Shown here in pieces: positions 1 through 5,736 of a stretch of DNA of 5,736 bases. The notes below the pieces were generated by a model that worked only from the letters and a program-made list of their open reading frames with translations, was not told where the DNA came from and did no database searches. The stretch comes from Bacillota bacterium (GTDB taxonomy: Bacteria > Bacillota > Clostridia > Christensenellales > Aristaeellaceae): the NCBI GenBank assembly GCA_023459675.1, contig JAEWTC010000164.1, forward strand, positions 1 through 5,736, in the 5' to 3' direction. Within the stretch, counting starts at the first letter, position 1; every line of letters begins with the position of its first letter. The position numbers and the translations under genes are program-made.

Positions 1-41
1 ACCCCATGTGTCACCCCGTAACGCTTCCTCAGACCCTCGCG

Positions 42-74
42 CAATCAATCCGTTTGTATTTAAGAACTTGATTG
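42..74. other. Small inverted repeat in leader of the exonuclease gene
   Basis: CAATCAA (42-48) is perfectly complementary to TTGATTG (68-74). GTT (52-54) can also pair with AAC (65-67) inside the loop, with 49-51 bulged. The right arm ends where the G-run that probably serves as ribosome binding site begins (74-77), 7 nt before the ATG at 85. It could be a weak translational hairpin, an operator, or chance. The AT-rich core TATTTA (57-62) resembles a -10 box, but no matching -35 lies upstream. Confidence 0.25.
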
Positions 75-84
75 GGGTTGTGCT

Positions 85-1071
85 ATGCATTACATCGTCA
101 TGGACCTGGAGTGGAATCAGCCCGTCAGCTTTCATTCCTCGGCCTACAAGCAAATCGGCGAACAGCTGCTGTTCGAAATTATCCAGATCGGCGCGGTGAA
201 GCTGAACCAGCAATTTGAGATCGTCGGCGAGATCAATTTGATGATCGCCCCGACCTACTATAAACGCCTCCACCCCTACGTGCGGCGCATGACGCACTTA
301 AGCCCGGAGGATTTGGACAACGCCCCCGCCTTTGCGGAGGCCATGGAAAGCTTCCGCGCGTTCTGCGGTGCGGACGCGGCGCTGCTCACCTGGGGCGCGG
401 ACGACGTAAGCGTGCTGCGCCAGAACGCGGATTGCTTCGCCGTTACGGGGGAGCTTCCCAAAACCTACAACATCCAGCGGTATTTCGCCGAGGTGTACAA
501 GCTGGGCAACAGCCAGAAGGCGCTCAAAAGCGCCATGGAGCAGCTGGGCATCGAAGAGGAGCCGGAGCGCACCTTCCACCACGCGCTGCACGACGCGTAT
601 TACACCGCGAAGGTGCTGCAAAAGCTGCCCGAGCCCGAGCAGGTAGTCCGCTTTGAGCAACAGGCGCGAAAGCTTTCCCACACGGCAAGCCGCCGCAATT
701 TCCGCATCACGCACACGGTGCCAACCGTTGCCGCGGGCCTGCAGCACAAGGACGTTTTACAGCCCGTCTGCCCCGCCTGCAACCAGCCTGCGGTGCTGAT
801 TACGGAGCTTACGCCCCAGGCGCCGGGCCGCTACATCGCGCTTTGCAAATGCAAGCAGCACGGCCATCTGCTGATGAATATCCGCTTTACGCAGCTAAAC
901 CCCACGCAGAAGGGCATGAACCTTTCCGTAACCCCCGCCAACCGGCAGACGCGCGCCTATGCGCACACCAAGGTATTGCAGTACCAGTATCGGCGCAAGA
1001 ACGGCTTTGCCTTCCCCGACCCCGAAGATCTGAGCCAGACTTCCTGTAACATGCCTTTCGACGACAACTGA
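85..1071 (+). CDS. DEDDh-family 3'-5' exonuclease (KapD/ERI-1-like) with C-terminal Cys-rich extension
   Basis: This is predicted to be a cytoplasmic metal-dependent 3'-5' exonuclease of the DnaQ/RNase T superfamily, releasing nucleoside monophosphates from single-stranded RNA or DNA ends. The N-terminal half (about residues 1-180) has all catalytic positions. Exo I is D7 and E9 in MDLEWNQ, a block typical of the KapD/ERI-1-like branch. Exo II is probably D107 in TWGADDVSVL. Exo III is H165 and D170 in HHALHDA. Residues 181-328 form an extension with a CPAC pair (C229, C232) and a CKC pair (C254, C256) followed by H259, resembling a small zinc ribbon; the tail is basic and aromatic. The start at 85 puts the DLEWNQ strand at the very N-terminus, as usual in the family. 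Its Shine-Dalgarno is only a G-run (74-77). The stop overlaps the ribosome binding site of the next gene, so the two are probably one transcript. KapD in Bacillus is linked to the KinA sporulation pathway, but that role cannot be assumed here. Confidence 0.87.
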   Translation: MHYIVMDLEWNQPVSFHSSAYKQIGEQLLFEIIQIGAVKLNQQFEIVGEINLMIAPTYYKRLHPYVRRMTHLSPEDLDNAPAFAEAMESFRAFCGADAALLTWGADDVSVLRQNADCFAVTGELPKTYNIQRYFAEVYKLGNSQKALKSAMEQLGIEEEPERTFHHALHDAYYTAKVLQKLPEPEQVVRFEQQARKLSHTASRRNFRITHTVPTVAAGLQHKDVLQPVCPACNQPAVLITELTPQAPGRYIALCKCKQHGHLLMNIRFTQLNPTQKGMNLSVTPANRQTRAYAHTKVLQYQYRRKNGFAFPDPEDLSQTSCNMPFDDN

Positions 1072-1084
1072 AGGGAGTGTTGGG

Positions 1085-2740
1085 ATGAACGCCGCGGATA
1101 AGACGTTCGAAATCACCCTGAACTGCAAAACGGAAACGTTTGCCCAGGGCGCTACTCCGCTGGACGCCATCCGGCGACTGGCGCCGCGGATGGAGCCCTG
1201 CGCGCTGGCCGTGATGCGGGGCGGCGAAAGCCTGCCGCTGAACATGCCGCTTACGCAAGACTGCCGGCTGAAGGTGCTCACCTACCGCAATGAAGAAGGC
1301 CGCCGGGTGTATGAACGGTCGCTTCGGTTTATCCTGCTGCTGGCCATGCGGCGCCTGTTCCCAGGTAAGCACGTGCGGATTTTGAACTCCGTGGGCTACG
1401 GCGTGTATCTGCGCTTGCTGGATGAGGAGCTGGACCACACCATGGTGCGCGCGCTGGAAGCGGAAATGCAGAAAATCGTGCGCGAGGATATTCCCTTCGT
1501 GCGCGAGGTGTGGACGACCAAGCAGGCCATCGAGCATTTCAGCGGCGACCCGGACAAGGCGGCGATCCTCCACTACCGTCCGTCGCCCACCATTCCCATG
1601 TACCGGCTAGGGGACATGTACGAGTATTTCTACGGCATCATGGTGCCGTCCACAAGATATATCGGCGTGTTCGCGCTGCGGCCGCATTTCCCGGGGCTGG
1701 TGGTGCGCATGCCCGCGCCGGCCGATCCCGCCGTGCCCGCGCCCTACCTGCCGCGCCGCAAGCACCTGCGCACCTTTGCGCAGTCGCAGGAGTGGAGCCG
1801 CATTCTGGGCGTTACCAACGTGCCGGACGTCAACCACATGATTGAGCAGGGGCGCATGCGGGAGTTCATCCGTATCAACGAAGCGCTGCAGGACAAATCC
1901 ATCGCCGCCATCGCGGACCAGATTGTTACGGCAGGCGCGCAGATCGTGCTGATCTTCGGGCCTTCGTCCAGCGGAAAAACCACGTTCGCCCGCAGGCTTT
2001 CCGTGCATTTGCAGGTGCTGGGCAAGCGCCCCGAAACGGTGTCGCTGGACAATTTCTACCTGCCCAAAGCCAAGGCCCCCGTCGGGCCGGACGGCAAACC
2101 CGACCTGGAACACATCCACGCGCTGGACATTCCCCTGCTGCGGGAGTCGATCGAACAGCTGCTGTCCGGGCGGGAAACGCTGCTGCCGCTGTTTGATTTT
2201 CAAAGCGGCCTGCGCACCCTGCACAGCACTCCCGTAACGCTTCTCGACCGCGGACCGCTGATTTTGGAGGGCATTCACGCCCTCAACGATCAGGTGACGG
2301 CGGAGCTGCCCGAACAGCTGGTGTTCGGCGTGTATGTGTCCGCCCTGCACTGCGTGAATTTGGACAACCATAACCGCATCCGCACCACGGACGTGCGCCT
2401 GCTGCGCCGCATCGTGCGCGACGCGGCAACCCGCGGCATGGGCGCGGCGGGCACCATCGGCATGTGGTCCAGCGTGCGGGCGGGCGAAGAGAAGTGGATT
2501 TTCCCCAACCAGGAGAAAGCGGACGCGATGTTCAACACCTCGCTCCAATACGAATTGCCGGTGCTCAAAACCTTCGGCTGGGATCTGTTATCCGCCATCC
2601 CCGATAACTCTCCCGCCTACTTAACGGCGCACCGCATCCTCAAATTTTTACAGTATTTCCTGCCCGTCTCCGCGGACGTCATCCACGAAATTCCGCCCCA
2701 GAGCATCCTGCGGGAGTTCATCGGCGGCGGCACGTTTTAG
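1085..2740 (+). CDS. Nucleoside (uridine-type) kinase fused to a TGS/ThrRS-like N-terminal region
   Basis: This is probably a cytoplasmic ATP-dependent kinase of pyrimidine salvage (uridine/cytidine to UMP/CMP) or of a related nucleoside; the substrate is inferred. Residues 1-65 look like a TGS (ubiquitin-like) domain. Residues about 75-210 resemble the second N-terminal (editing) domain of threonyl-tRNA synthetase, including LAMRRLFP, EDIPFVREVW and MVPSTRY blocks. The C-terminal half is a uridine kinase/phosphoribulokinase-type P-loop domain: Walker A GPSSSGKT at 292-299, the DNFY motif with probable catalytic D322, LPLFDF at 368-372, LILEGIHALN at 392-401, and an arginine-rich lid after RTTDVRLLRR. 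The 551-residue length suits this fused family rather than stand-alone Udk (about 210). A strong Shine-Dalgarno, AAGGGAG (1071-1077), lies 7 nt before the ATG. The gene starts 13 nt after the exonuclease stop and ends 18 nt before the LRR gene. Confidence 0.88.
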   Translation: MNAADKTFEITLNCKTETFAQGATPLDAIRRLAPRMEPCALAVMRGGESLPLNMPLTQDCRLKVLTYRNEEGRRVYERSLRFILLLAMRRLFPGKHVRILNSVGYGVYLRLLDEELDHTMVRALEAEMQKIVREDIPFVREVWTTKQAIEHFSGDPDKAAILHYRPSPTIPMYRLGDMYEYFYGIMVPSTRYIGVFALRPHFPGLVVRMPAPADPAVPAPYLPRRKHLRTFAQSQEWSRILGVTNVPDVNHMIEQGRMREFIRINEALQDKSIAAIADQIVTAGAQIVLIFGPSSSGKTTFARRLSVHLQVLGKRPETVSLDNFYLPKAKAPVGPDGKPDLEHIHALDIPLLRESIEQLLSGRETLLPLFDFQSGLRTLHSTPVTLLDRGPLILEGIHALNDQVTAELPEQLVFGVYVSALHCVNLDNHNRIRTTDVRLLRRIVRDAATRGMGAAGTIGMWSSVRAGEEKWIFPNQEKADAMFNTSLQYELPVLKTFGWDLLSAIPDNSPAYLTAHRILKFLQYFLPVSADVIHEIPPQSILREFIGGGTF

Positions 2741-2758
2741 GGAAGGAAGGTATTCCAC

Positions 2759-4495
2759 ATGAAACTCCGTGCAATCACCTTACTGACCGCGGCAGCCGTT
2801 GCGCTGTGCGGCGGCGCCGCCGCGCAGGGCGAATGGGTTCCCACAGACGTCGTTTCGCCCTATACCGTTACGCCGGACTGGAACGAACCGGCATCCAACC
2901 TCCTCCAAATGGCGCGGCCGGACGGGCTGATCTATTTGGAGGATATCGACGAACCGCTGCGCGCGTTCCTTACGCAGCGGGCCCGCTGTATTTTCGATAC
3001 CCTCCGCCCGTCGCAGCTGATGCAGCGGCTGTCGTGGGTAACGGAGGTCGATCTGCGCGAGTTCCCCGGCACGCTGACCGACGCGCGCTGGTTTTGGATG
3101 TTTCAGAACCTCGCGCGCATCGCGCTGAACGACGCGACGCTTTCCGACCTGACCGTGATCGCGGAATTTACGGGGCTTACGGAGCTTACGCTTATGAACT
3201 GCGGGGCGTTTGACCTGAGCCCGCTCAAAAACTGCAAGAAACTCGCCGCGCTTACCCTCGGCTGGGACGACGAGTATACGGGCGCGGACACGGCGTTTGA
3301 TTTGACGCCGCTTGCGGATTTGCAAAAGCTCGAGACCCTTGCGCTGTACGGAACGGGGATCGTATCCCTGGCGCCGCTCGCCCCCATGGCCAAGCGAATC
3401 CGCACGCTGACGCTTTCCGATACGGCGATCGACGATTTTTCGCTCCTTGCCAAATGCAAGAAGATGAACACCCTGACGCTGGATCTGTTGCACTCCGATA
3501 CCGCGGCCGCGGCCCTTTCCGCGTGCGGGGATTCGGTCAAAACGCTGTCGCTGGAGCGCTTGATCGTAAACGCCGCTTTGCAGGAAGCTGTGCAGCGCTT
3601 CAAGAAGCTGACGGACCTAACGCTTTCCGACTGCGACGTTGCCGATGCCAGGTTCTACGAAACCCTGCCCAAATCGGCGCGGCTGCAGATGAACGCCGTC
3701 ACATTGCCCGGCGGCGACAGCATCGGCCTGGTGACGTCGGATAAGAATGCGTTGACGCTGCGCGGCGTGCCCGAAGCCGCGGCCATCTACTTGCTGGACA
3801 CGCGGGGGACGATGCTCAAAACCCTTGTGATCGACATTGCGGAAATGACCGATGCGCTGAACGCCGAGCTGCGGGAGAAAACGTCGCTCAATACGCTGAC
3901 CATCGGCCTGACCGCCGACGCGGACTTGAGCGGCGACGCGTGGGCGCGCATAACGGGCATCCGCGACCTGACCCTCGAATCCACAGGCCATACCCTTCTT
4001 TCCACCGATTTTTTAAGCCCGCTGGTGAACCTGCGCACGCTGACGCTATCCGGCCTGCGCGTGGATAACGCCGCGGGGTTTGCCGCGCTGCGGCTGGGCC
4101 AGCTGAACGCGTACGGCTGCAGGATTTCCGACTGGAGCTTTCTCTCCGCCCTGCAGGGGCTCAATACCGTGAAGATTTACGCCTGCGGCCTGACCGACGA
4201 TGCCCTGCCCGCGCTGGCAGGCCTCCGCGCGCTGACCGACCTGCGCCTAAACGGCAACGCGATCACCAACCTGACGGCGCTCGCCGCGTCGGTCACCATT
4301 CAGCGGCTGGATATTCTGGAAAACCCCATTGCGGAGTATACGCCCCTGCTTTCCATGCCCACGCTGCGCACGCTGTATTCCAGCCAAAGCGGCGTAATCA
4401 GCGGCGGAGCCGTGATGACGCGTTCCGTTTACGTGGACGACGTGGATTACCGGGCGATTGAAGCCGCGGCATTCGGAGATCAGGCGGAGAACTAA
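2759..4495 (+). CDS. Exported leucine-rich-repeat protein
   Basis: A secreted protein of unknown role, probably for protein or ligand binding outside the cell. The N-terminus is a classical signal peptide: basic MKLR, hydrophobic residues 5-17, and a likely signal peptidase I site near GAAAQG (19-24). C17 is preceded by Leu, so it does not form a good lipobox. From about residue 94 to 541, short strands of the type LxxLxL recur about 20 times, mostly every 21-24 residues (for example starting at 118, 140, 162, 191, 214, 236, 260, 284, 401, 425, 468, 492 and 514). Many read TLTL or DLTL. This is the pattern of a curved LRR solenoid of the short bacterial/internalin-like class. No LPxTG, SLH, transmembrane or cell-wall-binding segment is visible, so it is probably released or held by a partner. 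The Shine-Dalgarno GGAAGGAAGG (2741-2750) sits 8 nt before the ATG. Close spacing implies co-transcription with the kinase gene. Confidence 0.85.
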   Translation: MKLRAITLLTAAAVALCGGAAAQGEWVPTDVVSPYTVTPDWNEPASNLLQMARPDGLIYLEDIDEPLRAFLTQRARCIFDTLRPSQLMQRLSWVTEVDLREFPGTLTDARWFWMFQNLARIALNDATLSDLTVIAEFTGLTELTLMNCGAFDLSPLKNCKKLAALTLGWDDEYTGADTAFDLTPLADLQKLETLALYGTGIVSLAPLAPMAKRIRTLTLSDTAIDDFSLLAKCKKMNTLTLDLLHSDTAAAALSACGDSVKTLSLERLIVNAALQEAVQRFKKLTDLTLSDCDVADARFYETLPKSARLQMNAVTLPGGDSIGLVTSDKNALTLRGVPEAAAIYLLDTRGTMLKTLVIDIAEMTDALNAELREKTSLNTLTIGLTADADLSGDAWARITGIRDLTLESTGHTLLSTDFLSPLVNLRTLTLSGLRVDNAAGFAALRLGQLNAYGCRISDWSFLSALQGLNTVKIYACGLTDDALPALAGLRALTDLRLNGNAITNLTALAASVTIQRLDILENPIAEYTPLLSMPTLRTLYSSQSGVISGGAVMTRSVYVDDVDYRAIEAAAFGDQAEN

Positions 4496-4520
4496 CCAAG
4501 AAAACGCTTTGCGCGGAAAC

Positions 4521-4526
4521 GGAGAG
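4521..4526 (+). promoter_or_regulatory. Shine-Dalgarno site that fixes the start of the VOC gene
   Basis: GGAGAG lies 6 nt before the ATG at 4533. The reading frame is open further upstream, with an ATG at 4458 inside the LRR gene, but that ATG has no comparable site. It would also add 25 charged residues without similarity to the family. The 4533 start is therefore preferred. Confidence 0.75.
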
Positions 4527-4532
4527 CATACG

Positions 4533-4946
4533 ATGGAGAACGGATTGAAAATCAAGGTCTACGCCCTGACGCTGGACTGTGTGGACGCCAAAGCGCTGGG
4601 CAGGTTCTACGCGGCGCTGCTGAACTGGGAAATGGGCGCTTACGAAGAGGAATACGCGTGGGTGTACAAGCCGGGCACGCGGCAGGGGGAAATGCCCTGC
4701 GTAATGATGCAGCAAAACCCGGAGTATGTGCCGCCCGTCTGGCCGGAAGAGCCGGGCGCCCAGCAGCAGATGGCGCATCTGGACGTTGCCGTAACCGATT
4801 TGGAGGCCGCCGTGCGCCATGCCGTAGCGTGCGGGGCCGCGGTATCCAAGTCCCAGTTTTCCAAGGATTGGACCGTGATGATTGACCCGGCCGGCCATCC
4901 CTTCTGCCTGTGCCGCATGCCGCACGTGTTTGCCGAAGGGGAATGA
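4533..4946 (+). CDS. VOC (glyoxalase/bleomycin-resistance fold) family protein
   Basis: A 137-residue cytoplasmic protein of the vicinal-oxygen-chelate superfamily, most like the Glyoxalase_6-type small members; the substrate is unknown. Two beta-alpha-beta-beta-beta modules are visible. The first begins with VYALTLDCVDAKALGRFYAA (about 9-28), including the usual strand followed by a helix with FYAALLNWE. The second begins with MAHLDVAVTDLEAAVRHAVA (80-99) and ends with VMIDPAGHPFCLC (115-127), the DPxGHPFCL signature common in this group. H82 opens the second module at the position of a frequent metal ligand, but its partners are not certain, so metal binding is open. The gene follows the LRR gene by 37 nt, so it is probably the last member of the same transcript. 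Related proteins act as lyases, dioxygenases or antibiotic-binding proteins; none of these can be chosen here. Confidence 0.85.
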   Translation: MENGLKIKVYALTLDCVDAKALGRFYAALLNWEMGAYEEEYAWVYKPGTRQGEMPCVMMQQNPEYVPPVWPEEPGAQQQMAHLDVAVTDLEAAVRHAVACGAAVSKSQFSKDWTVMIDPAGHPFCLCRMPHVFAEGE

Positions 4947-4947
4947 T

Positions 4948-4961
4948 CTCCCGTTTGGGAG
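4948..4961 (+). other. Short GC-rich hairpin just after the VOC stop codon
   Basis: CTCCC (4948-4952) pairs with GGGAG (4957-4961) around a GTTT loop, beginning one base after the TGA. No T-run follows, so it is not a standard intrinsic terminator. It could stabilise the 3' end of the operon mRNA or slow ribosome release. Confidence 0.35.
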
Positions 4962-4984
4962 CGCCAGCGGCCCTGGGTTCGGCC

Positions 4985-5057
4985 TTGCGCAACGCGCGGC
5001 ATGCGCCGGTTGGCCGCGGCGAACGCGCGTTTCCGTCGTTTTCCGCCCGTTGCGCAA
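4985..5057. repeat. Long imperfect inverted repeat in the intergenic region
   Basis: The arms 4985-4999 and 5043-5057 are complementary at 14 of 15 positions (single C-C mismatch at 4995/5047), separated by 43 nt. The interior can form smaller GC-rich pairings, for example GCCG near 5005-5009 with CGGC 5017-5020. Each arm carries a self-palindrome: TTGCGCAA (4985-4992) and GTTGCGCAAC (5049-5058). A further palindrome, AACGCGCGTT, lies at 5022-5031. No T-run follows directly. It may be a structured RNA, a repeated palindromic element, or paired protein-binding sites. Confidence 0.5.
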
Positions 5058-5096
5058 CCGCTCAGCGCCAGGAACCGCTTCTTTGCGACCCCCACG

Positions 5097-5134
5097 TTTT
5101 TTCCGTTGACATCCAGCCGTTTCCGGTGTAGGAT
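5097..5134 (+). promoter_or_regulatory. Sigma-A-type promoter for the exported YbjN-like gene
   Basis: A perfect -35 box TTGACA (5106-5111) and a -10 box TAGGAT (5129-5134, four of six consensus bases) are separated by the ideal 17 nt. A T6 tract (5097-5102) just upstream of the -35 could act as an UP-element-like A/T tract. Transcription would start near 5141, giving a leader of about 62 nt. GATAAT (5138-5143) looks more like a -10 but lies 26 nt from TTGACA and has no other -35. This promoter separates the last gene from the upstream operon. Confidence 0.65.
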
Positions 5135-5202
5135 TTGGATAATATTGGCTGTCCGCACTCATCGGCTGCGGGTTCGCCAGGCAAAAATGAAAGGGGTTCC
5201 AC

Positions 5203-5709
5203 ATGAAAAAACTAACCGCAACCCTGTTGGCCCTGATCCTGATGATCAGCATTGCCGTTCCCGCCCTTGGCGAATCGACCAACGGCACGTACGACAGCAC
5301 AAAGCAGTTTATCGCTGCCCTTGAAAGCGAAGACATCAGCTATGACTACCGCGGCGTGGACAGCCACGATTACGACGTCGTAACCGTAGATCTCGAGGGC
5401 GACAACATCACCGTTTCCCTTTACTTCTACTTCAACAGCGACGGCGAAGACGTTGCCATCCGCGTTTGGGACCTCATCACCTATGACGAATCGATGGACG
5501 ACGCCGTGGTGCGCGCCGCCAACACCCTGAACCAGAACTACCGTTTCGCCTACTTCTACGGGGACACCGATTTCACCGTGACCGGCTCTATGGACGTGAT
5601 CTTCCATGCCGGCGACGACATCGGCGCGATCTGCTACGACGCCATGATGTTTGTGGCGGACGTCTGCGACAAAGCGTATCCCGACCTCCTGCCCTACTCC
5701 AACAAGTAA
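5203..5709 (+). CDS. Exported acidic protein with YbjN-like fold (tentative)
   Basis: A small secreted protein of unknown function. Residues 1-23 form a clear signal peptide: MKK, hydrophobic residues 4-19, and a likely cleavage after ALG before E24. The mature part (145 residues) is very acidic, about 29 Asp/Glu against 7 Lys/Arg, and rich in Tyr (13). Its order of elements resembles YbjN/type III chaperone-like proteins. There is an N-terminal helix with FIAALESEDISYDY (36-49), then strands TVDLEG and TVSLYFYF (61-77). The characteristic helix-plus-strand AANTLNQNYRFAYFY follows (105-119), then strands to about 134 and a C-terminal helix 139-160. YbjN itself is cytoplasmic, so an exported version is unusual; the fold call rests on pattern recognition only. 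Two cysteines (144, 155) lie in the last helix. Shine-Dalgarno AAAGGGG (5190-5196) sits 6 nt before the ATG. The gene has its own promoter and appears monocistronic; no terminator is seen in the 27 nt that remain. Confidence 0.8.
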   Translation: MKKLTATLLALILMISIAVPALGESTNGTYDSTKQFIAALESEDISYDYRGVDSHDYDVVTVDLEGDNITVSLYFYFNSDGEDVAIRVWDLITYDESMDDAVVRAANTLNQNYRFAYFYGDTDFTVTGSMDVIFHAGDDIGAICYDAMMFVADVCDKAYPDLLPYSNK

Positions 5710-5736
5710 AACCCGCGCAAGCAGCGGCAAAACAAA

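Noticed and set aside
57..62. TATTTA as a -10 box for the exonuclease operon
   Set aside because: No recognisable -35 lies 16-18 nt upstream; the true promoter is probably outside the window.
1607..2548. Long reverse-strand open frame opposite the kinase gene
   Set aside because: It is a GC-driven shadow, low in complexity, without domain motifs, opposite a gene with clear catalytic motifs.
2806..2820. Lipoprotein signal at Cys17 of the LRR protein
   Set aside because: Leu precedes the cysteine instead of Gly/Ala/Ser, and a normal signal peptidase I site follows at once.
4458..4532. Upstream ATG extension of the VOC gene overlapping the LRR gene
   Set aside because: No Shine-Dalgarno, no family similarity, and a good site exists directly before 4533.
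4947..5202. Small forward genes in the intergenic region
   Set aside because: The frames are Arg/Ala/Pro-rich, lack ribosome binding sites and overlap the inverted repeat and promoter.
4398..5336. Reverse-strand open frame spanning the intergenic region
   Set aside because: It runs antisense to three features, including the promoter, has no recognisable motif, and is typical of GC-rich shadow frames.
5713..5727. Terminator after the last gene
   Set aside because: Only a 4-bp CCGC/GCGG stem is present, with no T-run before the window ends; the terminator may lie beyond.

Overview
The window is GC-rich (about 60% by eye) and fully packed on the + strand. It holds five genes, all reading left to right. 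A GC-rich member of the Bacillota (Clostridia-like, possibly gut-associated) fits best. The reasons are strong purine-rich Shine-Dalgarno sites, a KapD/ERI-1-type exonuclease, a nucleoside kinase fused to a threonyl-tRNA-synthetase-like N-terminus (a family I associate with Clostridia and relatives), and two proteins with short Gram-positive-style signal peptides. This assignment is an inference; no rRNA or other marker gene is present.

Layout. Positions 1-84 are a short leader with a small inverted repeat and no convincing promoter. Four genes then follow at operon-like spacing: a DEDDh 3'-5' exonuclease with a cysteine-containing C-terminal extension (85-1071); a TGS/ThrRS-like plus uridine-kinase fusion (1085-2740, gap 13 nt); an exported leucine-rich-repeat protein (2759-4495, gap 18 nt); and a small VOC/glyoxalase-fold protein (4533-4946, gap 37 nt). 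A 256-nt intergenic region (4947-5202) carries a hairpin just after the stop codon, a long imperfect inverted repeat, and a good sigma-A-type promoter. That promoter drives a separate gene for an exported, very acidic protein that resembles the YbjN fold (5203-5709).

How the genes may work together. The first two fit a nucleic-acid turnover and nucleoside-salvage theme: the exonuclease releases nucleotides and the kinase phosphorylates nucleosides. The LRR and VOC genes are probably co-transcribed, but nothing in their sequences links them to that chemistry. I see no mobile element, CRISPR array, tRNA, rRNA or recognisable defence system. The least ordinary items are the ThrRS-like domain that has lost all four editing-site ligands, the roughly 20-strand LRR solenoid, the exported YbjN-like protein, and the intergenic inverted repeat.
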